63,842 nt of DNA from JBFXAN01 sp050184225 (GCA_050184225.1 JBFXAN010000014.1:1-63842), one strand, 5' to 3'. Positions 41,917-50,602 are shown, counted from the first letter of the stretch. A program made the numbers and translations. Notes: generated by a model from the letters alone, not told the origin.

Positions 41917-43089
41917 TCACCGAAGTCCGCGGAAGAACTCCCGCACGTCGCCGGTCAGGAGGTCGGGCGCCTCCATCGCGGCGAAATGGCCGCCGCGGTC
42001 GAAGTCGGACCAGTGGACGATGGTGTTGCCGTACTCGGCGTAGCGGCGGATGGCGACGTCCTGGGCGAAGGCAGCGACGCCAGTTGGCGTGGTGGCCCGG
42101 TCCGCGTGCCAGGTGCTGGAGTGCATGTTCTCGTAGTACAGGTGTGCCGAGGTGGCGCCGGTGCCCGTGAGCCAGTAGACGGTTACGTTGGTGAGGATAT
42201 CGTCGCGGTCGATCGCCGTCTCAGGCAGGTCGGCCGGCGGGTTGGTCCATTCCTTGAACTTCTCGATGATCCAGGCGAGTTGACCAGCCGGCGAGTCGTT
42301 GAGCCCGTATCCGATCGTTTGCGGCCGTGTCGCCTGGATCTGGAAGTAGCCGCTGCCGTCGCTCATGTACGCGCTGAGACGGTCCAACCGAGCGCGCTCC
42401 GTGTCGGTGAGGGAGGCGCGTTCTTCTTCGGAGACCTCCCCAAACGGGATGAATCCATACGTCGCCGCGTTGACGTGCACGCCGACGACGTGCTCTGGAT
42501 CGACGCGACCCAATTCCGGGGTGACGAAGGCGCCGAAGTCGCCGCCCTGGGCGCCGTAGCGCACGTAGCCAAGACGGCGCATCAGTTCCGCCCAGGCTTT
42601 GGCGATGCGTTCGGTATTCCAGCCGGTTTCGGACACCGGTACGGAGAACCCGAATCCGGGGGCCGAGGGGATCACCACATGGAAGGCATCGGCGGGATCG
42701 CCGCCGTGGGCGCGCGGGTCGGTGAGTGGTCCGATAACCTTGAGGAACTCGACGAACGAACCAGGCCAGCCGTGAGTGAGGATGAGCGGCAGCGCATCCG
42801 GTTCAGGCGAGCGGATGTGAAGGAAGTGGATCGTCTGGCCATCGATCGTCGTGGTGAACTGCGGTAGATCGTTTAGCCGTGCCTCCTGCGCGCGCCAGTT
42901 ATAAGATGTGCGCCAGTATTCGGCCAGATCCCTCAGATAGTCGAGGGGCACGCCCCGGCTCCAGCCGACGCCGGGCAACTCACCGGGCCAGCGCGTGCGG
43001 GCCAGCCGGTCCTTCAGATCGTCCAGGTCTGTCTGCGGGATCTCGATACGGAAGGGTCGGATGTCGGTCGTGGTGGTTGTCTCATTCAT
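41917..43089 (-). CDS. Epoxide hydrolase (alpha/beta hydrolase with EHN domain)
   Basis: 390 aa. N-terminal epoxide-hydrolase domain (RPFRIEIPQTDLDDLKDRLA, RTRWPGELPGVGWSRGVPLD, YLRDLAEYWRTSYNWRAQEA). Then LILTHGWPGSFVEFLKVIG with the HGWP oxyanion motif, PSAPGFGFS, nucleophile Asp184 in QGGDFGAFVTPELG and catalytic His368 in DRGGHFAAMEAPDLL. Hydrolyses epoxides to diols via an ester intermediate in the cytosol. First gene of a three-gene operon, divergent from a WYL regulator. Confidence 0.92.
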   Translation of the reverse strand: MNETTTTTDIRPFRIEIPQTDLDDLKDRLARTRWPGELPGVGWSRGVPLDYLRDLAEYWRTSYNWRAQEARLNDLPQFTTTIDGQTIHFLHIRSPEPDALPLILTHGWPGSFVEFLKVIGPLTDPRAHGGDPADAFHVVIPSAPGFGFSVPVSETGWNTERIAKAWAELMRRLGYVRYGAQGGDFGAFVTPELGRVDPEHVVGVHVNAATYGFIPFGEVSEEERASLTDTERARLDRLSAYMSDGSGYFQIQATRPQTIGYGLNDSPAGQLAWIIEKFKEWTNPPADLPETAIDRDDILTNVTVYWLTGTGATSAHLYYENMHSSTWHADRATTPTGVAAFAQDVAIRRYAEYGNTIVHWSDFDRGGHFAAMEAPDLLTGDVREFFRGLR

Positions 43090-43151
43090 GGCTCAAGTGT
43101 ACCGATCAATGCGGAAGGTTTTGTTCCTCAATACCTGGCATAATCCTGTCT

Positions 43152-44102
43152 ATGTTGAACACATCGGCACGCCTGCTCCGCCTGCTCACGCTGCTCCAGA
43201 CACGGCGCGACTGGTCCGGCGCGGACCTCGCCGAACGGCTCGAAGTCTCCACCCGAACCGTGCGCCATGATATCGAACGCCTGCGCGAGCTCGGCTATCC
43301 GGTGCAGGGGACGCCGGGGATTGCCGGCGGTTACTGCCTCGGCGCCGGTGCATCGCTGCCGCCGCTGTTGCTCGACGACGAGGAGGCGGTGGCGGTCGCC
43401 GTCGGGGTGCGCACGGCGGCCGGCGGCACGGTCGCCGGGATCGAGGAGGCGTCGGTGCGGGCGCTGGTAAAGCTAGAACAGGTATTGCCCTCGCACCTGC
43501 GCCGGCGGGTGAGCGCGTTGCAGTCGGTCACCGTGCCATTCTCGGCGATCGGGCCGCGGGTGGACCCCGACATCCTCGCCGTGATCGCGGGTGCCTGCCG
43601 CGACAGCGAGCGACTAAGGTTTCGGTATCAGAGCCATGACGGAGCGGCGAGCCGGCGATTGGTGGAACCGCACCGGCTCGTGCACACCGGCCGGCGTTGG
43701 TATCTGCTGGCATGGGATATCGACCGTGCCGATTGGCGGACCTTCCGCGTCGATCGGATCGAGCCGCGCATCACCGCCGACCGCCGTTTCGAACCGCGTG
43801 ACCCACCGGCGGAGGACATCGCCGCCTACGTCGCGGCGTCGGTGTCCTCGCCGTTCCGCCATCAGGCGCGGATCGTGCTGCATGCACCGTTGACGGAGGT
43901 CGCCGACAAGGTGCCGCTGACGACGGGGACGCTGGAGCCGATCGATGACCGCTCCTGCCTGCTGCGCACATGGTCGGACTGGCTCGGCGGCATCGCCGTC
44001 TACGTCGCCATGATCGGTGTCGACTTCACCGTTCTCGAACCGCCCGAATTGATCGAGCAGGTGCGCGAGCTGGCCGGCCGCTTTGCCCGCGCCACTACCT
44101 GA
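43152..44102 (+). CDS. WYL-domain transcriptional regulator divergent from epoxide hydrolase
   Basis: 316 aa from ATG 43152; longer in-frame starts would overlap the divergent gene. HTH: RLLRLLTLLQTRRDWSGADL, ERLEVSTRTVRHDIERLREL. WYL domain: DSERLRFRYQSHDGAASRRL, VEPHRLVHTGRRWYLLAWDI, DWRTFRVDRIEPRITADRRF. Shares its 62-bp upstream region with the epoxide hydrolase, so it most likely regulates that operon. Its stop overlaps the convergent IPT gene by 8 bp. Confidence 0.9.
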   Translation: MLNTSARLLRLLTLLQTRRDWSGADLAERLEVSTRTVRHDIERLRELGYPVQGTPGIAGGYCLGAGASLPPLLLDDEEAVAVAVGVRTAAGGTVAGIEEASVRALVKLEQVLPSHLRRRVSALQSVTVPFSAIGPRVDPDILAVIAGACRDSERLRFRYQSHDGAASRRLVEPHRLVHTGRRWYLLAWDIDRADWRTFRVDRIEPRITADRRFEPRDPPAEDIAAYVAASVSSPFRHQARIVLHAPLTEVADKVPLTTGTLEPIDDRSCLLRTWSDWLGGIAVYVAMIGVDFTVLEPPELIEQVRELAGRFARATT

Positions 44103-44871
44103 GATCGATGGTCGGGAAGACCATCTGTGGCGGAATCTCGCGAATATCCGGGAAGGCTGGATGGATGGGGATGACCGGCAGCCCCGGCCCCGTTTGCGGC
44201 CGGCTCGGCGAGTAGGTAAAGCTGATGCCGGCGCTCGTGCCGCCGGGCGTCGTGATTGTCACTGGCACGGTGCCGCTGCCGGGCGGCGCCACCGCCGTGC
44301 AGGAAACGATCGTCGTGCAGCGCACATCCAGCGCTGGTCTGGTTCCAAACATGACCGTCGCCGTCCCTGGGAAGAATGATCCGCTGGGAAAGGTCCGGCC
44401 GCTCAATGTCACGTGCGTACCGCCGGTGGTTGGTCCGGTTGTGGGGCTGATGCTGGTGAGGAGCGGTCGGCCGAACCAGCCAAACGCGTGATCGGGATTA
44501 CCGGAACTGGCCTGTCCGTTCACAATCGCGAACACATTGATCGATTCGGCCCCACCGGCACCCTGTGGGTTGGCCGGGGAAACCGCCGTGCACTGCGTGC
44601 TGCTCGTGCAGCTCACGCTGTTGAACCGGAACCCGCCACTGGCGGTCTCACCGAACTGGGTGGCGCCCGGCGTCGTGCTGAACCCGCTGCCGGTTATGGT
44701 GACGGTTGTGCCCCCGGTATCCGGACCGGCATTCGGCGTGATGCTCGTGACCGCCGGTGGTGTTTGCGCCGATGCTGTCGAAGGCGACCTCCAGTCACTT
44801 CCATAGGCAAGCGCGAACACCGCGGTCAGGGCCGTGATCAGGGCGATGGTGCGTCTCATGTTCGTATCCAT
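44095..44871 (-). CDS. Secreted protein with two or three IPT/TIG domains
   Basis: 258 aa from ATG 44871 (GGGGGT upstream); ATG four codons later is also possible. Signal peptide RRTIALITALTAVFALAYG, cleaved near STASAQTPP. Two clear IPT/TIG folds: VTSITPNAGPDTGGTTVTIT, GSGFSTTPGATQFGETAS and LTSISPTTGPTTGGTHVTLS, GRTFPSGSFFPGTATVMFG. Each carries one Cys pair (SCTSSTQC; RCTTIVSC). C-terminus is Pro-rich with no anchor. Probably an extracellular binding module. Overlaps the WYL gene tail to tail. Confidence 0.85.
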   Translation of the reverse strand: MDTNMRRTIALITALTAVFALAYGSDWRSPSTASAQTPPAVTSITPNAGPDTGGTTVTITGSGFSTTPGATQFGETASGGFRFNSVSCTSSTQCTAVSPANPQGAGGAESINVFAIVNGQASSGNPDHAFGWFGRPLLTSISPTTGPTTGGTHVTLSGRTFPSGSFFPGTATVMFGTRPALDVRCTTIVSCTAVAPPGSGTVPVTITTPGGTSAGISFTYSPSRPQTGPGLPVIPIHPAFPDIREIPPQMVFPTIDLR

Positions 44872-44881
44872 GACCCCCAAT

Positions 44882-44898
44882 ATACGAATATCGCGTAT
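44882..44898. promoter_or_regulatory. Possible dyad upstream of the IPT protein gene
   Basis: ATACG-aatatcg-CGTAT, followed by GTATAC at 44902. AT-rich region about 10 bp from the predicted start codon. May be promoter or operator of the IPT gene. Confidence 0.25.
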
Positions 44899-45026
44899 GC
44901 AGTATACACGTCGATCGAGGTATGTGAGCCACAGCGTGCGCGGCCATGACCACCGGGCGCCTGTTCGTGTTGCGCTCTGCGCCCGTGTACGATCGGGGGC
45001 AAGCACACGAACCTCATGAGGATACC

Positions 45027-46988
45027 ATGCTCGATTACTCAACACCGACGCCGGAGGCGATTGCCCGCGCGCAGGCGGAGGCGATCGCTGCGGCGGACCA
45101 GATCGTCGCCGATGTTGTCGCGGTGCCGGATGCAGAGCGTACCTACAACAACACGCTGCTGCCGTTGGAGGATGTCTCCGACCTGACCGTGACGGCCTAC
45201 GGTCGCTACGCCTTCATCCGCCAGGTGACGACCGACGCCGATGTCCGCGCCGCCGCGCAGGCGTGCGAGGAGGCGCTGGAAAAGCACGGCATCGAGCTGT
45301 CATTCCGCGAGGATCTCTATCAGGCGGTGAAGGTGTTCGCCGCCACGCCGGAGGCGACCGCCCTTACCGGCGAACGCGGCCGCCTGCTGGAGAAGATGCT
45401 GCGCGACTACCGGCGCAACGGCTTCGACCTGCCCCCGGAACAGCGGCAGCGGGTGAAGGCGCTCAAGGAACGGCTGGTCGAGCTGGATATCGCCTTCTCG
45501 CGCAACATCGACTCTTGGGATGACGCCATCCTCGTCACGCGCGAGGAGTTGGCTGGTCTGCCGCCCAGCTACATCGAGCGGCTGCAGACGGTGGAGGAGA
45601 ACGGCGACCGCCGCTACCGCGTCTCGCTCGATTACCCGGAGTTCTTTCCTTTTATGGACAACGCCGAGTCGGAGGCGCTCCGTCGCGAACTGCAGGAGAA
45701 GTTCTTTCGCAAGGGTGGGCAACAGAACGTTGCCCTGCTCGAAGAAGCGATCGGCGTCCGCGACGAGCTTGCCCGCCTGCTCGGCTATGACTCCTGGGCC
45801 GCCTATGTCCTCGACGAGCGGATGGCGAAGACGCCGGAGGCGGTGCAGCAGTTCCTCGCCGACCTGCGGGCGAAGGTCGAGCCGAAGCTGCGGCTCGATA
45901 TCGAGGGATTGACCGCCGAGAAGCGCGTTCACACAGGCGACCCGGATGCCGCGCTGCAACTGTGGGACTGGCGCTTCTATCACAACCGGCTGCGCCGGAC
46001 GCGCTATGCCGTCGATGAGTTCGAGGTCGCCCGCTACTTCCCGCTCGACGCGACGCTGACAGGGATGTTCTCGATCTACGAGCGGCTGTTTGGCGTCCAC
46101 TTCGTGCCGCTGGAGGATCTGCCGACCTGGCATCCGGATGTAAAGGCGTTCGCCGTTCACGACGCCGCCACGGAGGCGGTGCGCGCCTACTTCTTGATGG
46201 ACCTCTTCCCGCGGCCGGATAAGTTCGGCCACGCGGCGGCATTCAGCCTCGTCAAGGGGCGGCTGCTGGCGGACGGTACCTACCAGCAGCCGGTGAGCGC
46301 GATCGTCGCCAACTTCACCAAACCGTCCGAGCGCGAACCGTCGCTGCTCAAGCATGACGAGGTCGAGACGCTGTTCCACGAGTTTGGCCACATCGTCCAC
46401 CAGACACTGACGCGGGCGGAAACGGTGCGGTTCTCCGGCACGAGCGTGCAGCGGGACTTCGTCGAGGCGCCGTCGCAGATGCTGGAGCACTGGTGCTGGC
46501 TGCCGGATGTACTCGGCGGCTTTACCCGTCACGTCGAGAGCGGCGCGCCTCTGCCGGATGATCTGTTGCAATCGATGCTCGCGGCGAAGCGGTTGGACTC
46601 GGGCGTGACCACGGCACGGCAGATCTTCTTCTCGGAACTGGACATGGCCTATCACAGCGGCGGCGTGCCGGATACGACGGCGCTGGTTGAACAGATGCAC
46701 CCAATCACGGGCTTCGCGGCGCCGGTGGATACGTACTTCCAGGCCGGGTTCGGGCACCTCTTCGGCTACGACGCGGGCTACTACGGCTATCTCTGGTCAC
46801 GCGTCTTTGCCGACGACATGTTTACACGCTTCGAGGAGGCCGGGCCGCTCAGCGAGGAACTAGGGCGCGCGTACCGGCAGGTGATCCTGGAGCCGGGCGG
46901 CGCCGACGACGGCGATGTGCTGGTGCAGCGGTTCCTCGGGCGCGAGCCGAACAGTGATGCCTTCCTAAAGGAGCTCGGGCTGGAATAG
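45027..46988 (+). CDS. M3-family zinc oligoendopeptidase
   Basis: 653 aa from ATG 45027 after TGAGGAT; the frame is open upstream but unlike the family. Zinc motif H451-E-F-G-H455 in VETLFHEFGHIVHQTL with the third ligand region in FVEAPSQMLEHWCW. Conserved C-terminal YFQAGFGHLFGYDAGYYGYLW. Length fits thimet oligopeptidase/Dcp-type enzymes. Cleaves oligopeptides in the cytosol, a natural partner of the oligopeptide importers. Monocistronic. Confidence 0.93.
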   Translation: MLDYSTPTPEAIARAQAEAIAAADQIVADVVAVPDAERTYNNTLLPLEDVSDLTVTAYGRYAFIRQVTTDADVRAAAQACEEALEKHGIELSFREDLYQAVKVFAATPEATALTGERGRLLEKMLRDYRRNGFDLPPEQRQRVKALKERLVELDIAFSRNIDSWDDAILVTREELAGLPPSYIERLQTVEENGDRRYRVSLDYPEFFPFMDNAESEALRRELQEKFFRKGGQQNVALLEEAIGVRDELARLLGYDSWAAYVLDERMAKTPEAVQQFLADLRAKVEPKLRLDIEGLTAEKRVHTGDPDAALQLWDWRFYHNRLRRTRYAVDEFEVARYFPLDATLTGMFSIYERLFGVHFVPLEDLPTWHPDVKAFAVHDAATEAVRAYFLMDLFPRPDKFGHAAAFSLVKGRLLADGTYQQPVSAIVANFTKPSEREPSLLKHDEVETLFHEFGHIVHQTLTRAETVRFSGTSVQRDFVEAPSQMLEHWCWLPDVLGGFTRHVESGAPLPDDLLQSMLAAKRLDSGVTTARQIFFSELDMAYHSGGVPDTTALVEQMHPITGFAAPVDTYFQAGFGHLFGYDAGYYGYLWSRVFADDMFTRFEEAGPLSEELGRAYRQVILEPGGADDGDVLVQRFLGREPNSDAFLKELGLE

Positions 46989-47147
46989 GACTCGGCAATC
47001 GGACATCGCCGCGTGACAGAAGATCGACTGGGATTTCAGAATACTCCTGTCGGTAATAGCGATCTGGCGTATACTCCATTATCGTGGTAGTTGGCCATGC
47101 GCGGGAGAGTTGGAGACCTCTCGCCGGAGTTGCCGAAGGAGGATGCT

Positions 47148-47423
47148 ATGGGTTTGCTGAGCAAGATGTTTGGGCGCGGCACTACCGCAACAATCGAACA
47201 AGCGCCCGATCACAGCAATTGTCCACATACGACCCTGACCCCATCGTGGGACAGTGTGGCGGATATGGGCAACGAGGATAAGATTACGAGCTACATGTGC
47301 CAGGGCTGCGGCCGGGAGTTCTCCCGCGCGGAGGGTCAGGCACTGCGCCAGAGCGAGGCTGAACGCCTGCAAAGCGGGCTGATGGACAACGAGACCACCA
47401 CCGAGCAGCAGGCCGGCAGTTAG
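47148..47423 (+). CDS. Small zinc-ribbon-like protein (hypothetical)
   Basis: 91 aa from ATG 47148 after AAGGAGG. One likely zinc ribbon: NCPHTTLTPSWDSVADMGNE then MCQGCGREFSRAEGQ (C-x-H or C-P-H with CxxC). The rest is polar, no transmembrane helix. Family not recognised. Stands alone between the peptidase and RNase Y genes. Confidence 0.6.
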   Translation: MGLLSKMFGRGTTATIEQAPDHSNCPHTTLTPSWDSVADMGNEDKITSYMCQGCGREFSRAEGQALRQSEAERLQSGLMDNETTTEQQAGS

Positions 47424-47544
47424 TCGACGGGTACTCCGCACTACTTGAGATGGAGCGGGCAAGGCGGCGGTGAGCGCATCGCCGCTGTCGCCCGTTCCGC
47501 GCGTCTCGCATCCGAACGGCTCAATGTGAGCTTAGATATTAGTC

Positions 47545-47560
47545 TGTCTATATATAGACA
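47545..47560. promoter_or_regulatory. 16-bp perfect palindrome upstream of the rny promoter
   Basis: TGTCTATATATAGACA, a perfect dyad ending 4 bp before the -35 box. Unusual AT content for this genome. May bind an activator or repressor, or bend DNA. Confidence 0.5.
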
Positions 47561-47564
47561 TTCC

Positions 47565-47594
47565 TTGACACTTTGCGTTCTCAATTCCTATGCT
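47565..47594 (+). promoter_or_regulatory. Sigma-70-type promoter of rny
   Basis: Perfect TTGACA (47565-47570), 18-bp spacer, TATGCT (47589-47594, 4 of 6). Sits 64 bp before the RNase Y start codon, in an AT-rich interval. Confidence 0.7.
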
Positions 47595-47657
47595 TTTGAC
47601 TGCGGGAGCTGATTTCCGCGCACACTGGTAGATATCAGAGAGGAGTAGTACACCACC

Positions 47658-49190
47658 ATGCTCGCCGGAGTCATTCTTGGACTCATCATCGGCGCGGTGC
47701 TTGGTGGGGTCGCCCTTGCCGTCTACTTCAGAAGCAAGCCGTCCGCAAAGGACCATGCCGCCGCGGCTGAGGCCGAGGCCCAGCGTATCCTGACCGAAGC
47801 GGAGACAAAACAGAAAGAACTGCTACTGGAGGCGAAGGAAGAGGCGATCCGCCTGAAGGCGCAGGCCGATACCGAAATCAAAGAACGTCGCGCCGAGGTC
47901 ACGCGCCAGGAGCGCCGCCTCTCCCAGCGTGATGAAAACCTCGATCGAAAGTCCGAGGCGTTTGAGAAGCGTGAGCGCGCCCTTCAGGAACGGGAATCCG
48001 ACCTCGAAGGAATGCGGACGAAGGTCGAGGATCTGCGCCAGCAGCGCACGCGGGAGATTGAGCGGGTCGCGGAACTGACCACCCAGGAGGCGAAGGGGAT
48101 TCTGCTCTCCGAGGTGGAGCAGGAGGCCCGTGAAGACGCCAACCGCCGTCTGCGCCAGATCGAGTCTGAGGTCAAGTCCGATGCCGACCGTCGCGCCCGC
48201 GAGATCCTCGCGACGGCGATCCAGCGCGTCACGACCGACGTCACCGCCGAAACCACCGTCACCGTTGTCCCGATCCCCAGCGATGACATGAAGGGCCGGA
48301 TCATCGGCCGCGAGGGCCGCAACATCCGCGCCCTCGAACACGCCACCGGCTGCGACCTGATCATCGATGATACGCCGGACGCGGTGACACTCTCCGGCTT
48401 CGACCCGGTGCGGCGCGAGATCGCGCGGACGGCGCTGACCCGCCTGATCCAGGACGGCCGCATCCACCCGACGCGGATCGAGGAGATCGTCGACAAGGCG
48501 CGGCGGGAAGTGGAGGTGACGATCAAGGAAGCGGGCGAAATCGCGGCGATCGAAGCCGCCTGCCCCGGCCTGCATCCCGACCTGCTGCGCATCTTCGGCC
48601 GGTTGAAGTTCCGCACCAGCTACGGTCAGAACCAGTTGAAGCACGCCGTCGAGACTGCCCGCATCGGCGGGATGATCGCCCATGAGATCGGCGCCAACGT
48701 CGAGATCGCCCGGCGCGGCTGCCTGCTGCACGACCTGGGCAAGGCTGTCGACCACGAGGTCGAGGGCACGCACGCGATGATCGGCGCCGATATCGCCAAG
48801 CGCTACGGCCTGCCGCCGGCGGTGGTGCACTGCATCGCCGCGCACCACGAGGAGATCGAGCCGTCGACGACCGAGGCGCTGATCGTGATCATGGCGGACT
48901 CCGTCTCCGGCGGCCGTCCCGGCGCGCGGCGCGAGTCGCTCGAACACTATATCAAGCGGCTCGAAGCGCTGGAGGGGATCGCCAACAGTTTTCCCGGCGT
49001 CGAGCGCTCCTTCGCTATTCAGGCCGGCCGCGAGGTCCGCATTATCGTCCGCCCCAATGACATCGACGATCTCGGCTCGATGCGTCTCGCCCGCGATGTC
49101 GCCAAGAAGATCGAGGAGACCCTCCAATATCCCGGCCAGGTCAAGGTGACGGTCGTCCGCGAAACCCGAGCGACTGAGTTCGCAAAATAG
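47658..49190 (+). CDS. rny: Ribonuclease Y
   Basis: 510 aa; AGAGGAG upstream. N-terminal single TM (LAGVILGLIIGAVLGGVALA), long coiled coil about 30-200 rich in Glu/Arg/Lys, KH domain with GRIIGREGRNIRALEHATGC, then HD domain with GGMIAHEIGANVEIARRGCL and H358-D359 of LLHDLGKA and AAHHEE. Length matches the family. Membrane-anchored endoribonuclease that initiates mRNA decay. Carries its own promoter and palindrome; the upstream zinc-ribbon gene is on the same strand but separated by 234 bp. Confidence 0.97.
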   Translation: MLAGVILGLIIGAVLGGVALAVYFRSKPSAKDHAAAAEAEAQRILTEAETKQKELLLEAKEEAIRLKAQADTEIKERRAEVTRQERRLSQRDENLDRKSEAFEKRERALQERESDLEGMRTKVEDLRQQRTREIERVAELTTQEAKGILLSEVEQEAREDANRRLRQIESEVKSDADRRAREILATAIQRVTTDVTAETTVTVVPIPSDDMKGRIIGREGRNIRALEHATGCDLIIDDTPDAVTLSGFDPVRREIARTALTRLIQDGRIHPTRIEEIVDKARREVEVTIKEAGEIAAIEAACPGLHPDLLRIFGRLKFRTSYGQNQLKHAVETARIGGMIAHEIGANVEIARRGCLLHDLGKAVDHEVEGTHAMIGADIAKRYGLPPAVVHCIAAHHEEIEPSTTEALIVIMADSVSGGRPGARRESLEHYIKRLEALEGIANSFPGVERSFAIQAGREVRIIVRPNDIDDLGSMRLARDVAKKIEETLQYPGQVKVTVVRETRATEFAK

Positions 49191-49194
49191 CGTG

Positions 49195-49260
49195 CCAGAT
49201 TCCTGGTTCCAAGACCCAGGTTCGGTATCCTGAACGTGGACTTTGGAACCAGGAATCTGG
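49195..49260. repeat. CCTGGTTCC palindrome downstream of rny
   Basis: Perfect 18-bp arms (49195-49212 and 49243-49260); arm begins CCAGATTCCTGGTTCC. The loop holds a second smaller dyad. It starts 4 nt after the rny stop and ends 8 nt before the PHP start codon, probably attenuating read-through. Confidence 0.85.
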
Positions 49261-49268
49261 AACACAGC

Positions 49269-50174
49269 ATGAGCCTCGGCGACTTTCACCTGCACAGCAC
49301 CCACTCCGACGGCCGGAAGACACCGGCGGAACTGGCGGCGATCGTTCACCAGAACGGCGTCCGCTATATGGCCCTCACCGATCACGATACCGTTGCCGGT
49401 CTGGACGAGATGCGTGCGGCGCTCGCCCGCCATCCGGAGATCGTGCTCATTCCCGGTGTCGAGCTGAGCGTGGATATGGGCGTGGAGGTCCACATCCTCG
49501 GCTACTGGATGGACGAGCGCGATCCGGCCTTTCTCGCCGAGATGGAGCGCTTCCGTGATGGCCGGCTGGGGCGCGGTCAGGAGATGGTGCAGAAGCTGCG
49601 CGCGCTGGGGATGGATGTCTCCTGGGAGCGCGTGCTCGAGATCGCCGGAGACGCCTCGGTCGGCCGGCCGCACGTCGCGCTGGCGCTGTTGGAGAAGGGG
49701 TACGTTGCCTCGATCAACGAGGCCTTCGATCGCTATCTCGCCAACGGCGGGCCGGCCTACGTCGCGCGGGAGAAGCTGACGCCGGAGGATGCGATCCGGA
49801 TGATCCACGCCGCCGGTGGCATTGCGGCCGTCGCGCACCCACAGTTCATCGGCCTGCCCCAGCGCGCCGGCGACGACGGCAGCCGGCCGTACCGCGATAA
49901 CGCCTACGTTGCCGAACGGAACATGGCGCTGGAGCGGTTGGCGAAGGCTGGTGCGATCGGGATGGAGGTCTACTACAAGAACAATTCGCCGGAGTTAGTG
50001 GCGGAATTGCGTTCGGTCGCCAACCGGCTAGGACTGCTGCCGCTCGGCGGCAGCGACTACCACGCACTCGGCCGCGAGGACGAGTGCCCGCCCGGTAAGA
50101 TCCCGATGCCGGACGAGGCGATCCCGCCGTTTCTCGCGCTTGGCGAGGGCCGGCCTGGCTGGGTGGCGCGATGA
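49269..50174 (+). CDS. PHP-domain phosphoesterase (RNase AM/YciV-like)
   Basis: 301 aa from ATG 49269. Metal-binding PHP motifs: DFHLHSTHSDGRKTPAELAA, YMALTDHDTVAGLDEM, IPGVELSVDMGVEVHILGYW, and C-terminal AVAHPQFIGL and LLPLGGSDYHA. Family knowledge: 3',5'-nucleoside bisphosphate phosphatase and 5'-3' exonuclease for short RNA, needed for 5S and 16S end processing. Its position after RNase Y fits RNA metabolism. Overlaps the FabZ gene by 4 nt (ATGA). Confidence 0.88.
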   Translation: MSLGDFHLHSTHSDGRKTPAELAAIVHQNGVRYMALTDHDTVAGLDEMRAALARHPEIVLIPGVELSVDMGVEVHILGYWMDERDPAFLAEMERFRDGRLGRGQEMVQKLRALGMDVSWERVLEIAGDASVGRPHVALALLEKGYVASINEAFDRYLANGGPAYVAREKLTPEDAIRMIHAAGGIAAVAHPQFIGLPQRAGDDGSRPYRDNAYVAERNMALERLAKAGAIGMEVYYKNNSPELVAELRSVANRLGLLPLGGSDYHALGREDECPPGKIPMPDEAIPPFLALGEGRPGWVAR

Positions 50175-50602
50175 CGCTCGACATCATCGGCATTCTCGAC
50201 GTGCTGCCTCACCGCTACCCGTTCCTCCTGATCGACCGGATGACCGAGGTCGAGCCGGGGGTGCGTGCCGCCGGCATCAAGCAGGTGACGATCAACGAGT
50301 GGTTCTTTCAGGGACACTTCCCCGGTCAGCCCGTGATGCCGGGCGTGCTGATGGTGGAGGCGCTGGCGCAGGTCGGCGCGGTGGCGCTGCTCAGCCAGCC
50401 GGAACACCAGGGCAAGATCGTCTTCTTCGCCGGCATTGATGGTGTCCGTTTTCGGCGGATGGTCGTGCCCGGCGACACGCTTACACTCAATGTGGAGCTG
50501 ACGAAGATGCGCGGCCGGGTGGGCAAGGGTCGCGGTGAGGGCCGGGTCGACGGACAGCTTGCTGTCGAGGGCGAGCTCACCTTTGCGATCGGGGACCGTT
50601 AG
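50171..50602 (+). CDS. fabZ: 3-hydroxyacyl-[acyl-carrier-protein] dehydratase FabZ
   Basis: 143 aa; start ATG overlaps the PHP stop, so translation is coupled. Hotdog motifs: ILDVLPHRYPFLLIDRMTEV, INEWFFQGHFPGQPVMPGVL (FQGHFPGxPVMPGV with His) and MVEALAQVGAVALLSQPEHQ, containing the catalytic Glu. Dehydrates beta-hydroxyacyl-ACP in type II fatty-acid synthesis. No other fab genes adjoin. The TAG stop lies within a GTTAGC unit. Confidence 0.95.
   Translation: MTLDIIGILDVLPHRYPFLLIDRMTEVEPGVRAAGIKQVTINEWFFQGHFPGQPVMPGVLMVEALAQVGAVALLSQPEHQGKIVFFAGIDGVRFRRMVVPGDTLTLNVELTKMRGRVGKGRGEGRVDGQLAVEGELTFAIGDR

Noticed and set aside
45300..46757. 485-codon frame opposite the M3 peptidase
   Set aside because: Shadow of a gene with an intact HEFGH motif.
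47823..49838. 671-codon open frame on the minus strand opposite rny and the PHP gene
   Set aside because: Composition is typical of antisense to a GC-rich coding region (many Asp/Arg/His/Leu, no domain), and it spans two well-identified genes.
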